Below are positions 7,913 through 16,778 of a DNA stretch of 64,000 nucleotides, piece by piece; position 1 is the first letter of the stretch; every line of letters starts with the position of its first letter. A program made the position numbers and the translations under genes. The notes beneath the pieces were generated by a model. The model was not told the origin of the DNA, made no database searches, and worked only from the letters and a program-made list of their open reading frames with translations. Origin of the DNA: JANQPX01 sp965222015 (GTDB lineage Bacteria; Pseudomonadota; Alphaproteobacteria; Geminicoccales; Geminicoccaceae); contig CBDCTL010000024.1 of the NCBI GenBank assembly GCA_965222015.1, positions 1,550,001 through 1,614,000 on the forward strand, read 5' to 3'.

Positions 7913-8956
7913 TCATTGCCAGCCGGCGCGGTCCATGGCCTTGAGGGCGTCGGGGTTGTTTTCGCCATAGGTGGCGACGTCGGTCGCATCGATATCGAAC
8001 GCGCCCCAGCCGTCCAGCACCGGGCTCAGCTTGACGCCCTCGACCACGGGATATTCGTTGTTGCCCTCGGCGAAATAGGCCTGTGCCGATGGCGTCACCA
8101 TGAATTCGAGGAGCTGGACGGCGGCGTCTCTGTTGGGCGCGTGGGCGGCGACGCCGGCGGCGCTGACATTGGCGTGTGCGCCCCTGCCTTCTCGATCGGA
8201 TCCGTCCTGATCGGGCCCGCTCTGATCGGGAAAGACGATGCCGACCGCCGCCGCGACCTCGTTGTCCTCGGGCTGGTCCGAGGCGATCAGCCGGGCGAGA
8301 TAATAGTGATTGACCACCGCGACGTCGCATTCGCCGGCGGCGACCGCCTTGATCTGGTCGGTGTCGCCGCCCTGCGGCTTGCGCGCCATGTTGGCGACGA
8401 TGCCGCCGGCCCAGGCTTCGGCCGCTTCCAGCCCGTCCGCCGCGATCATCGAGGCGACCAGCGACTGGTTGTAGACGTTGGAGGAGGATCGAATGCAGAT
8501 TCGGCCCTCGAAGGTGGGATCTGTGAGATCGTCATAGGTCGCGACTTCGGCCGGATCCACCCGATCGAGGGCGTAGACGATGGCGCGCACCCGCAAGCTC
8601 AGCCCGAACCAGAGACCCTCCGGATGACGGAGGTTCGCCGGCACCGCGGCGCTCAGCGCTTCGGATTGTACCGGCTGGAACAGGCCGGCCTCGGCCGCGC
8701 GCGCGACCCGGCTGGCATCGGAGGTGATGAACAGGTCCGCGGGACTGTGCTCGCCCTCGGCGGCCATGCGCTCGATCAGGGCGTCGCCGTTGGCTTCGAT
8801 GAGATTGACCTCTACTCCCGTCTTCGCTTCGAAGTCATCGTAGAGTGCCTGATCGGTGCTGTAGTGGCGGGACGAATAGACGTTGACCTCTTCACCCAGC
8901 GCCGGCCAGGCGAGAAGGGCGGCGAGGGCGGTCGAACCGACGATCGATTTGCGCAT
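7913..8956 (-). CDS. Ferric iron ABC transporter substrate-binding protein
   Basis: Periplasmic Fe(III)-binding protein of the FbpA/FutA/AfuA class, 347 residues, with signal peptide (ALAALLAWPALGEE). The mature protein begins VNVYSSRHYSTD, the typical start of this class, with Tyr residues available as iron ligands; other candidate ligands are in SSSNVYNQS and the paired Tyr of VNHYYLARL. A short polar insertion rich in Asp and Gly (PDQSGPDQDGSDREG) is unusual. No permease or ATPase gene is adjacent, so it must work with components encoded elsewhere. Two candidate Irr boxes lie 79-123 bp upstream, consistent with iron-dependent control. Confidence 0.88.
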   Translation of the reverse strand: MRKSIVGSTALAALLAWPALGEEVNVYSSRHYSTDQALYDDFEAKTGVEVNLIEANGDALIERMAAEGEHSPADLFITSDASRVARAAEAGLFQPVQSEALSAAVPANLRHPEGLWFGLSLRVRAIVYALDRVDPAEVATYDDLTDPTFEGRICIRSSSNVYNQSLVASMIAADGLEAAEAWAGGIVANMARKPQGGDTDQIKAVAAGECDVAVVNHYYLARLIASDQPEDNEVAAAVGIVFPDQSGPDQDGSDREGRGAHANVSAAGVAAHAPNRDAAVQLLEFMVTPSAQAYFAEGNNEYPVVEGVKLSPVLDGWGAFDIDATDVATYGENNPDALKAMDRAGWQ

Positions 8957-9034
8957 GACGTGCCTGCTCTTGTTTCATGTCCTCGCTCACTGAGATAAAT
9001 CACTCACAGTATGTGATCAAGTAAAAAAGTGAAA

Positions 9035-9051
9035 TTTAGAACTTTTCTATT
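9035..9051 (-). promoter_or_regulatory. Candidate Irr box 1 before the ferric-binding-protein gene
   Basis: TTTAGAA-CTT-TTCTATT matches the Irr consensus TTTAGAA-N3-TTCTAAA at 12 of 14 positions, with the left half perfect. It lies 79 bp upstream of the start codon at 8956, further out than the likely promoter, which would suit activation under low iron. Confidence 0.6.
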
Positions 9052-9062
9052 TGAAGATTTGA

Positions 9063-9079
9063 TTTAGAATTGTTCAAGA
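9063..9079 (-). promoter_or_regulatory. Candidate Irr box 2 before the ferric-binding-protein gene
   Basis: TTTAGAA-TTG-TTCAAGA also matches the Irr consensus at 12 of 14 positions with a perfect left half. It is exactly 28 bp from box 1, close to three helical turns, so two dimers could bind nearly the same face. Confidence 0.55.
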
Positions 9080-9310
9080 TAAGAATTTGCCGGGCTATGA
9101 TTGCTGGTCGTGAAGAAATGCAGCTTCGGGTTTTGCTGCTGTTCGGGACGTCGTCGAAAGACGTCCGGCTCGACCGCGGCATGCCCGAGGACGGCCTGAT
9201 CGATGCCGGGACGTTGCGCCGGCGCAGGCGGCGGATGCACGATCGGAACGAGGCGGTGCGGGAGGTCGAAGACCGCTGCCGCACCGCGTTCCGGCCCTTC
9301 GTCCCGTGCG

Positions 9311-10378
9311 TTACTTCTTCTTTTCCGATCTTTTCTTCGTCGGCTTCGGCTTGACCTTCTTGTCGAAGACTTCCGGATGCTCCTCGTAGAAACGCTCGCC
9401 GGCCTCGTAGCCGATGTCGTAGAGCGCCTCGAGATTGCTGTAGGACCAGTCCAGAATCCTGGGCCAGCGATCCTCGGGAATGTCGAACTCGATGACGTTG
9501 AGCTCCGGCGGGTTTTCCCACTCCTTCTCGTAGACCTCCTTGTACAGCCTCATGTCGTCCTTGGCGATCTCGACCAGGGGAATCATGATCGACTGGATCC
9601 AGGCGTCGTAAAGGTTCTTCGGTTCCTGAATGATCTTCTTGGCCGACAGCACGTCGAAGACGACGATATGGCCGAGCGGTTCCAGCTTCTTCTTCTTGCT
9701 CAGACGCACTTCCCGATATTCGAGCAGCCCCTCGAAGCAGAGCGTGTCGATCGCCGAGCCCTCGATATAGGTCTTTCCGTTCAGCTTGAAGGGCGGATAG
9801 ATCATCGGGAAGGCGAGCGAGGAACGGAAATGGGCGGGCGTGATCTCGTCCTTGTCGAAGATCTCCATCTGCTGATCGGTGATGTTGTAGGCGTTCATGT
9901 AGAACTCGCCGGGGAACGCCTTCAGCCCGTCGAAATCGACGACGTCGTCGATCCAGGGCGCGTGATCGCAAAGGCCCTGGCTGCGATAGCTCAGATCGGA
10001 CGGGCAGAACATGCTGAACATCAGCGCCGTCCAGTCGCCGAAGAGGCGCTCCATCGGGCTGTTGCCGAACGGCATGGCCGGCAACGATCGCAGCCAGTTG
10101 CGGTACATGCCGGCCATCTGTCCGGGCTTGTGGAACACTTTGAAATTGATGGGGAAGGCGTCGTAGATCGTGTCGTGAACGCCCATATGCCGCGAGTCCT
10201 GAAGCGCCTGCTGGCGGCTCTTGCCCTTGGGCGCCGCATAGAGAAGACCGACCACCATCCCGGCGCCCGCCGTGGAGATGGCATCGAATTCCGCTCCTTT
10301 GTCGTCCAGCGCCGCGAGCGCCCCGGTCTGCAATGTCAGCGTCGGCGCACCGCCGCCCAGAATCAATGCATTGGCCAT
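9311..10378 (-). CDS. Patatin-like phospholipase-family protein with altered catalytic motifs
   Basis: 355 residues. The N-terminus ALILGGGAPTLTLQTGAL is the glycine-rich oxyanion loop of patatins. The nucleophile motif, normally GxSxG (GTSAGA), reads ISTAGAG: aligned on AGA, the Ser is Thr and the first Gly is Ile. The DG[GA] motif is read as YIEGSAID, so Asp may be Glu. The enzyme may be a variant hydrolase or inactive. The C-terminus is a Lys-rich tail (KVKPKPTKKRSEKKK). The start at 10378 is chosen over a longer frame because GGAGG lies just upstream. It is divergent from the cyclase gene. Similar patatin-like proteins occur in related bacteria; their role is not known to me. Confidence 0.8.
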   Translation of the reverse strand: MANALILGGGAPTLTLQTGALAALDDKGAEFDAISTAGAGMVVGLLYAAPKGKSRQQALQDSRHMGVHDTIYDAFPINFKVFHKPGQMAGMYRNWLRSLPAMPFGNSPMERLFGDWTALMFSMFCPSDLSYRSQGLCDHAPWIDDVVDFDGLKAFPGEFYMNAYNITDQQMEIFDKDEITPAHFRSSLAFPMIYPPFKLNGKTYIEGSAIDTLCFEGLLEYREVRLSKKKKLEPLGHIVVFDVLSAKKIIQEPKNLYDAWIQSIMIPLVEIAKDDMRLYKEVYEKEWENPPELNVIEFDIPEDRWPRILDWSYSNLEALYDIGYEAGERFYEEHPEVFDKKVKPKPTKKRSEKKK

Positions 10379-10479
10379 GAATGCCTCCAGATCTAAAAAT
10401 GTACCGGAATAAGTATACAATTGAACAAAATTAATGATATTGAAACCCTGAATCGGGAGCGCCTACGCTCGGGGGATCC

Positions 10480-13400
10480 ATGCCGGCTCACGATCAGGTG
10501 GATGTCGCCGCCTGGCTTCGCGATCTGAAACTGGAGCGCTATCTGCAGGTTTTTCGCGATGCCGAGATCGATGCCGACATCCTTCCCGAGCTGACCGAAG
10601 CGGATCTGAAGGAACTCGGCGTTCCGCTCGGGCCTCGCAGAAAGCTCATGAACGCCATCGCCGTCTTGGCGCAGAGGGTTCGCACGCCCGGCGCCGAACG
10701 TCGCCAGCTCACGGTCATGTTCTGCGACCTCGTCGATTCCACCGCGCTCGCAGCCAGGCTCGACCCGGAGGACCTGCGCACGGTGCTGCAGGCCTATCAG
10801 CAATGCTGCGCCCGCATCATCCGGCGTTTCGAAGGGCATGTCGCCACCTTCATGGGCGATGGCGCGCTCGTCTATTTCGGTTATCCCCGAGCCCATGAGG
10901 ACGATGCCGTCCGCGCGGTCCGCGCCGGGCTCGAGCTGGTCGCCGCAGTCGAGAGTCTGCGGCCGCTCGGCGAGGTCACCATCCGTTCCCGCATCGGCGT
11001 CGCGACCGGTCCCGTGGTGGTCGGTGACTGGGTCGACGGTCCGGGCGCCGATCGGGATGCGGTCGTCGGCGAAACGCCCAATCTCGCCGCACGGTTGCAG
11101 GATCTCGCCGGAACCGGCCATGTGGTGGTCAGCCCGGGTACCAAATATCTGCTCGGGGAGCAGTTCGAATATGCCGATTTCGGCGAGCATCAGCTCAAGG
11201 GCTTCGGCGCGCCGGTGAAGGCCTGGCGGGTCATCGGCGAATGCTCGCCGAAAACGCTGGCGGCGAGCCGCGCTCTGGCGGCGCGGGCGCCGATGGTCGG
11301 GCGAGACGAGGAAACCGCCCGGCTCATCGCCTGCTGGGAGAGCGCCTGCACCGGCGGGCCGCAGGTCGTGCTGCTGTCCGGCGAGCCCGGCATCGGCAAG
11401 TCGCGGATGATCGCCCGGCTGCTCGACAAGGCGGCCGAGCGGCCGCACGTCCACATCCGCTATTACGGTTCGCCGTACCACCAGCAGAGCGCGATGCACG
11501 TCATTCTCGACCAGCTGGAGCGCGCGGCGGGCTATGCGCGCGACGATCCGCCGGCGATCAAGCTCGACAAGCTGGAGGTGCTGTTCGCACTGGGCTCGAC
11601 GGAACCCGAAGCCGCGGCCGCGGCGTTCGCGCCGCTTCTCGCGATTCCGACCGACGGCCGCTATCCGCAGCCTTCGGCGGAACTGTCGCGGGATCAGCAA
11701 AAGGACGCCGCCTACGAGCTTCTCTGGCAGCAGCTGATCGGCATCAGCCGCAAAACGCCGATCCTGATGATCGTCGAGGATGCCCATTGGATCGACGCCG
11801 CCTCGATCGCCATGTTCGAGAAGACCGCGGAGCGCCTGCTGGACAGCGATCTGCCGATGATGCTGCTGATGGCCCACCGACCGGGACTCGAACCGGCCTT
11901 CGCGGCGGATCCGCGGGTGTCGTCGATCACGCTCGGCCGTCTGGAGCGCGACGGGATCGAGACGATCGTTCTCCGGCTCACCGACGGCAAGCCGCTGCCT
12001 GACGGGCTGATCGACCAGATCGTGGCCAAGACCGACGGCGTTCCCCTGTTCGTCGAGGAGCTGACCAAGACCGTGCTGGAATCGGACCTCGTCAGCCGGG
12101 AGGGCGATCGCTACGTGCTCACCGGGTCGCCGCAGTCCCTGACCATCCCGGTGACGCTTCAGGATTCGCTGATGGCCAGGCTGGACCGGCTCAACCCCGG
12201 CAAGCAGGTTGCCCAGGTCGGTGCTGCGATCGGTCGCGAGTTCTACCATCAGCTCCTGGTCGAAGCCCTGGCGTCGCTCGAGGAAAAAGACGTGGAGACG
12301 GCGCTCGACCGTCTCATGGATGCCGAGCTGATCCAGCGCCGCGGTGCTGCGCCGAACGTCACCTATCGCTTCAAGCACGCCCTCATTCAGGACACGGCCT
12401 ACAACAGCCTTCTGAAGGCCAGGCGTCAGGATCTGCACCGGCAGATCGGCGATCTTCTGGAGACCAAATTTCCGCACACCGCCGACGCCGAGCCGGAGCT
12501 GCTCGCGCATCACTATCAGGAAGCCAGCCTGCCGACCAAGGCCATTCCCTACGCGCTCAAGGCGGGCGAGGCGGCGACCACCCGCTATGCGCCGGTCGAA
12601 GCGCGCGGCCGCTTCGAGTCGGCGCTAGCGATGGCGGAGGCGATCCCGGCCACGGAGGAGGCGTCCCGCTTTCAGATCCAGGCCGCCATCAAGCTCGCGG
12701 AAGTGGCACAGAACCGCCAGCATTTCGAGGCCGACCTGGAACGTCTGAGCGCCGCACGGGGGCTGGCGCGCGAGCTCGGCGACGATCGTCAGCTCTGCCG
12801 GATCCACTATTGGATCGGGCGGATGAACTACGTACTCGGGAAGTTCGACGCCGGCGTGGCCTCGGCCGAGGAGGCGCTGCACGTCGCCGAGCTGCTGGGC
12901 GGCGCGGACGAGGACACGGCGGGGCCGGTGAACCTTCTCGCGCGGCTGAACTGTCTGCGCGGCGAGGCCAGACTGGCGAGCGACTTCGCGACCCGGAGCC
13001 TCGCGCAGATGAGCGCCCTCGGCAACCGCATCGAGGAGGCGGGCGTCGCCGGCGTTCTGGGCTTCGCGCTCGGCATGCAGGGGCGGTTCGACGAAGCGAT
13101 CCTGGCCGCGGATCGGGGCGTGGCCCTGGCGAGCGAACTGGAGCATCTGCCGACCCTGGCCGCGGCCCTTCAGTTTCGCGGAGTCGCCCATGGCTGGGCG
13201 GGCAGGCTCGAAACCGCCGTGCCGGACTTCGACCGGGCGGTCGAGCTCTGCGAGCAGGCAAACGATCTTTTCCGGTCCTATCTTGTCCACGGCTGGCGCG
13301 GCGAGGCCTATCTGATCGCCGGCGAAGTGGAAAAGGCCGAGGCGGACCTCCGCAAATGTCTCAGCCTCGGCGAAGGGATCGGTACATCCTTTCATCGCGC

Positions 13401-13809
13401 CGCTTTCGAGGGCCTGCTCGCCGGCATCAAGCTGATGCAGAAGGACGTGGAGGGCGCCCTGCGTCTGAGCTCGGAGGCGATCTCCGCGGCCTATGAAAGC
13501 GCCCAGGCCTGGGGCCGCTCGATCGCGCTTCGGGTCAATGCGGCGGTTCTGCTGGAGACCGATCCGCCCGACCTCGACAAGGCCGAGCAGGCCGTCGAGA
13601 GTGCGATCGCGATTCAGGAGCGCCGCGAATGTCGTTGCGATCTCGCCTGGACGCAGCTGGTGTCGGCCGAGGTGCAGATGGCGAAGGGGGCCGCCCGGAA
13701 AGCCGACGCCGCCCTCGCGAAGGCGACCCGCATGTTCGAGCAGATGGGAATAGCACCCGGCCGGAAGATGGCCGAGGCGGTCGCCGCCAGGATCCGCACC
13801 GCCGGCTGA
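10480..13809 (+). CDS. SAM-domain adenylate/guanylate cyclase with AAA ATPase and TPR repeats
   Basis: Large 1109-residue signalling protein. Order: SAM domain (about 5-68; VAAWLRDLKLERYLQVF); class III nucleotide cyclase (about 75-240) with both metal-binding Asp (MFCDLVDST and FMGDGALVYFG) and a substrate loop (VVGETPNLAARLQ); AAA-type ATPase (from about 275) with Walker A GEPGIGKS and Walker B ILMIVEDAHWID; then a long helical TPR-like region to the end. The layout resembles guanylate/adenylate cyclases fused to LuxR-like ATPase modules found in many alphaproteobacteria. The metal residues being intact suggests it makes a cyclic nucleotide, probably cAMP. It has no membrane segment, so it is cytoplasmic. 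Its stimulus is unknown. Confidence 0.92.
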   Translation: MPAHDQVDVAAWLRDLKLERYLQVFRDAEIDADILPELTEADLKELGVPLGPRRKLMNAIAVLAQRVRTPGAERRQLTVMFCDLVDSTALAARLDPEDLRTVLQAYQQCCARIIRRFEGHVATFMGDGALVYFGYPRAHEDDAVRAVRAGLELVAAVESLRPLGEVTIRSRIGVATGPVVVGDWVDGPGADRDAVVGETPNLAARLQDLAGTGHVVVSPGTKYLLGEQFEYADFGEHQLKGFGAPVKAWRVIGECSPKTLAASRALAARAPMVGRDEETARLIACWESACTGGPQVVLLSGEPGIGKSRMIARLLDKAAERPHVHIRYYGSPYHQQSAMHVILDQLERAAGYARDDPPAIKLDKLEVLFALGSTEPEAAAAAFAPLLAIPTDGRYPQPSAELSRDQQKDAAYELLWQQLIGISRKTPILMIVEDAHWIDAASIAMFEKTAERLLDSDLPMMLLMAHRPGLEPAFAADPRVSSITLGRLERDGIETIVLRLTDGKPLPDGLIDQIVAKTDGVPLFVEELTKTVLESDLVSREGDRYVLTGSPQSLTIPVTLQDSLMARLDRLNPGKQVAQVGAAIGREFYHQLLVEALASLEEKDVETALDRLMDAELIQRRGAAPNVTYRFKHALIQDTAYNSLLKARRQDLHRQIGDLLETKFPHTADAEPELLAHHYQEASLPTKAIPYALKAGEAATTRYAPVEARGRFESALAMAEAIPATEEASRFQIQAAIKLAEVAQNRQHFEADLERLSAARGLARELGDDRQLCRIHYWIGRMNYVLGKFDAGVASAEEALHVAELLGGADEDTAGPVNLLARLNCLRGEARLASDFATRSLAQMSALGNRIEEAGVAGVLGFALGMQGRFDEAILAADRGVALASELEHLPTLAAALQFRGVAHGWAGRLETAVPDFDRAVELCEQANDLFRSYLVHGWRGEAYLIAGEVEKAEADLRKCLSLGEGIGTSFHRAAFEGLLAGIKLMQKDVEGALRLSSEAISAAYESAQAWGRSIALRVNAAVLLETDPPDLDKAEQAVESAIAIQERRECRCDLAWTQLVSAEVQMAKGAARKADAALAKATRMFEQMGIAPGRKMAEAVAARIRTAG

Positions 13810-13966
13810 GCCTCGTCGATCGGAGAACGTTTCGTCCGCGCAGTGTCCGGTCGACCCTGGGCCCGGACGTCGATTGGCCGGATGTCCATTGGAATGAGAG
13901 GCCGGCGGGTGTAGGTAGTCGTCCTGGCTTTTTCATGTTCGCCGCGGTTCATACGGTGGTCAGGTC

Positions 13967-15133
13967 ATGTCGGCATCACGGATCATGGATCGCAAGGCGG
14001 CTCTCGCACCTCGTGTGTGGCTGCTGAGCGGCGACAAGGCCGGGGACCGGGCGCAGCTCGTCACTCTGGCCAAGGCGCTTGGCTGGCCTTTCCAGGAAAA
14101 GTATCTGCGCTTCAACAGGTGCTACAAGCGGTCGAACATAAGGCTCGGCGCGTCGCTCGCGAGCCTTGATATCGCCGGTTCGGACGCGCTTGAGCCACCC
14201 TGGCCCGATCTGATCCTGGCGACCGGACGACGGGCCGTCCCGGTCGCGCGATGGATCGTCCGGCAGGCGGGCGGAAAGGCCCGGATCGTGCATGTCGGCC
14301 GGCCCTGGGCGCCGCTCGGATCGTTCGATCTGGTCATCTCCACGGCACAGTATCAGCTGCCGGCGAGAGCCAACGTGATCGCCAACCGGCTGACGCTGAA
14401 CCGGCCCGACGCCGAGACGCTGGCGGCCGCGGCCCGGCACTGGGCGCCGGTGTTCGACCGCCTGCAGCGGCCGCTGGTCGGCGTGCTGGTCGGCGGCGGG
14501 GCCAGGCCTTTCGTCCTCGATCGAACCGTTGCCGCCGAGCTCGGACGCGCGGCGCGCTCGCTCGCGGCCGCCCTCGGCGGCAGCCTGCTGGTGACCACCA
14601 GCCCGCGCACCGCCGCTCCGGCGGTCGAAGCCTTGTTTCAGGAGCTGCCGGAGACCGCCTTTCGCCATCGCTTCGATTCCGGGAGCGAGAACCCCTATCT
14701 CGGCATCCTGGCCCTGGCCGACCGCTTCGTCGTCACCGGTGACAGCGCGTCGATGCTGACCGAGGCCTGCGCGTCAGGAAAGCCGGTGCATCTGTTTCGC
14801 CTGCCGGAACGGCCGAACCGGAAGATGCGCTTTCTGCGCGCGGCGCGCCGCTTTTGCCTGGGGCCGGGCGGCGATCGGCAGGGCCTTTCGGCCTCGGCCT
14901 ATGCCGCTCTTTTGAGTTCGGGCGCGCTGGCAGGTTCGACGCGGGACATGCGTCTCTTCCATGAAAGGCTTGCCGCCCATGGGCTGGTGCGGCCTTTGGA
15001 CGATCTTTCCGGCGCGCCGAACACGATGGCCGACGACGAATTGCAGCATGCCGTCATGCGCATTCACGCACTTTTCGAGAACGGCTCCGCCGGCACAGCG
15101 CCGGCCGCCGCACTTTCCAGCGTCGAAAGCTGA
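13967..15133 (+). CDS. ELM1 (mitochondrial fission) family GT-B-like protein
   Basis: 388-residue protein of the family named after plant ELM1 and widespread in alphaproteobacteria (formerly DUF1022). Typical features are the start VWLLSGDKAGDRAQLVTLAKALGWP, the segment PDLILATGRRAVPVARWI, VGVLVGGGARPF, and a late FVVTGDSASMLTEACASGKPVHLF, which is like the nucleotide-sugar site of GT-B glycosyltransferases. In bacteria its biochemical role is not established; a sugar-transfer role is an inference, fitting the neighbouring surface-glycan block. A Met at 13985 is an alternative start. Its last 70 bp overlap, on the opposite strand, the end of the asparagine-synthase-like gene. Confidence 0.85.
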   Translation: MSASRIMDRKAALAPRVWLLSGDKAGDRAQLVTLAKALGWPFQEKYLRFNRCYKRSNIRLGASLASLDIAGSDALEPPWPDLILATGRRAVPVARWIVRQAGGKARIVHVGRPWAPLGSFDLVISTAQYQLPARANVIANRLTLNRPDAETLAAAARHWAPVFDRLQRPLVGVLVGGGARPFVLDRTVAAELGRAARSLAAALGGSLLVTTSPRTAAPAVEALFQELPETAFRHRFDSGSENPYLGILALADRFVVTGDSASMLTEACASGKPVHLFRLPERPNRKMRFLRAARRFCLGPGGDRQGLSASAYAALLSSGALAGSTRDMRLFHERLAAHGLVRPLDDLSGAPNTMADDELQHAVMRIHALFENGSAGTAPAAALSSVES

Positions 15134-16725
15134 AGGCAGCGAAGCCAGAAATCGGCGTCCTCCCCGCCGGCACGCGACGCCCTGAACCGATCGATGGCGC
15201 CCGAGGCCAGAATCTCCGACAGCAGGGACGAGCCCTCCAGCGCGCCTTCGACCGCGCGCCGGCTGCCCGCATCGAAAACCATGTGCCGGCTCGCCCTGGA
15301 CGGGACTTTCTTCTTGATCCGGGGCTCGGTCAGATGGCGGGGCAGCACGTCGGCGAGGGCCCGGCGCATCATGGCCTTGTAGCGCCCGCCCCGCATCAGT
15401 TCGCGAACGTCGCGGCTCAGGCAGTAGCGTGCCAGATGCCGTGAATAGAGCGGCGAGATCAGGGGAAGCCCCCAGAGGCGCTCGACCGCGCGCAGCTCGC
15501 AGGAAATGCCGACATTGGACATCATGCCGGCGATCGCCCGTTTGACGTCCAGATCCAGCGTCACCTCGAGCCCGGGCACCTCCGGCTCGCGGACATGGCG
15601 GGGAAAATCGTGGCGCTGGCGCTTTCCAACGAAGCCGTCCTCGCCATGCCGGGCGCCTTTGATCATGCGTTTCCAGAGGCCGAGGGTTCCCTGTCTGGAA
15701 TAGGCGCCGAGTTTGATCGAATCCCCGAAGGCCGAGACGAGATGCCCCTGCCGGGTCAGTGTCGCGAGATAAGGGAGGATCAGCTTCTGTGCGCCTGCCA
15801 GGACCATGTCCGGCCCGAGTCCCACCAGGAGCTGCCGGGCGCCGTCTTCGGTCGCGCGCCTCGCGATCGAGATCAGGGTGGTCATGGTCTTGAGTTCGCG
15901 CACCGGCTCGAACGCGTAGCCCACGACCGCGAGAAGATCGTCGAGCGAGGTCGAGGCCGGGACGTAGTCATGGCCGAGCTTCCACAGCCGGCACGTCTCG
16001 TCGATCGCGTCCTCTTCGTTGTCCGCCTCAGGGCCGGCATCGATGCTGTAGCAGCGAAAGCCCTCCGTCTCCTTCATCACCGCCGCGATCACGCTGCTGT
16101 CCATGCCGCCGCTGAAGGCGACGGCGGCAGGGAGGAGAGGGGGGCGGGCGGCGAGGCGGATGGGATCGAGAATCAGGCGTTTCATCGCCGCCGCATCGAA
16201 ACTTTCCTGGCGATCGATCGGCCAGTCGAAATAGCGGTTTTTTTCGACGTGGCCGGTTTTGTCGATCCGGATCAGTTCGCGCCCCATCATGCGCTTGGCG
16301 CCCGCGAACAGCGGTGCGATGCCGGCCTTCTTGCCCTTGGCGAGAAACTGTCTCGCCCGCAGCCCGTCGATCGCCAGGTCCGCTTCGCCGACCAGCCGGC
16401 CGAGCGAGGTGGAGAGGAACAGCCCGCGAGCGGTTTCGGCGTAGTAGAAGGGGATCGAGCCGACGTGATTGGCGACGATCAGGAGGTCTTTTTGGTCCTT
16501 GTCCTCGATCATGAGGCCCCATTCGCCGTCCAGCGTCTGGATCGCCGAGGGCCCGGATCTCTCGATCTCGCGCAGGACCGCATCGGCCGAGGTCTCGGGC
16601 CGATCCCCGACACTCCAGAGGCGCCCGAACAGATGGACCGACCAGCGCTCCGAATGCGCAGCGTCCGCACCGCGCAGGTCGAGAACGGTTCGTCCGCCAG
16701 CACTCCTCAGCATGAGATCGGCCAT
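15064..16725 (-). CDS. Asparagine-synthase-like amidotransferase without glutaminase Cys
   Basis: 553 residues, asparagine synthetase B architecture: N-terminal glutaminase-like domain (about 1-170) then an ATP-pyrophosphatase domain with PP-loop AFSGGMDSSVIAA. True AsnB starts MCG, where Cys is the glutaminase nucleophile; here the start is MADLMLRS, with no Cys, so glutamine hydrolysis is unlikely and ammonia or another amine would be needed. The start at 16725 follows GGGGAAAGAG; a longer frame to 16905 would run into neuC. It is the last gene of the glycan operon, 53 bp after neuC. A role in amidating or amidinating a surface sugar is plausible; an unrelated amide-forming role cannot be excluded. 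Confidence 0.8.
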   Translation of the reverse strand: MADLMLRSAGGRTVLDLRGADAAHSERWSVHLFGRLWSVGDRPETSADAVLREIERSGPSAIQTLDGEWGLMIEDKDQKDLLIVANHVGSIPFYYAETARGLFLSTSLGRLVGEADLAIDGLRARQFLAKGKKAGIAPLFAGAKRMMGRELIRIDKTGHVEKNRYFDWPIDRQESFDAAAMKRLILDPIRLAARPPLLPAAVAFSGGMDSSVIAAVMKETEGFRCYSIDAGPEADNEEDAIDETCRLWKLGHDYVPASTSLDDLLAVVGYAFEPVRELKTMTTLISIARRATEDGARQLLVGLGPDMVLAGAQKLILPYLATLTRQGHLVSAFGDSIKLGAYSRQGTLGLWKRMIKGARHGEDGFVGKRQRHDFPRHVREPEVPGLEVTLDLDVKRAIAGMMSNVGISCELRAVERLWGLPLISPLYSRHLARYCLSRDVRELMRGGRYKAMMRRALADVLPRHLTEPRIKKKVPSRASRHMVFDAGSRRAVEGALEGSSLLSEILASGAIDRFRASRAGGEDADFWLRCLQLSTLESAAAGAVPAEPFSKSA

Positions 16726-16778
16726 CTCTTTCCCCGTGCACTTTCTTGCTTCGTTGGGCAGGCTCGCTTTATGCCGTT

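Larger units (their letters stand above)
8957..9310. other. 354-bp regulatory stretch upstream of the iron-binding protein
   Basis: No convincing gene. The part nearest the iron-binding protein is AT-rich and holds two candidate Irr boxes. Between them and the start codon, on the minus strand, TTGATC and TATCTC could form a promoter, but the fit is weak. Further out is a 7-bp inverted repeat, GGACGTC/GACGTCC (9146-9152 and 9160-9166), with a 7-nt loop; it lacks a T-run, so it is not an obvious terminator. Confidence 0.6.

Noticed and set aside
9146..9166. Terminator for the patatin gene at GGACGTC/GACGTCC
   Set aside because: No T-run follows on the minus strand and the hairpin is 145 bp past the stop codon.
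9070..9354. Possible 94-codon gene upstream of the ferric-binding-protein gene
   Set aside because: Starts at a TTG inside the second candidate Irr box, lacks a ribosome site, overlaps the patatin gene antisense, and is Arg-rich without a motif.
10393..12513. 706-codon minus-strand frame opposite the cyclase gene
   Set aside because: A shadow of a GC-rich coding strand; the plus frame carries all SAM, cyclase and ATPase motifs.
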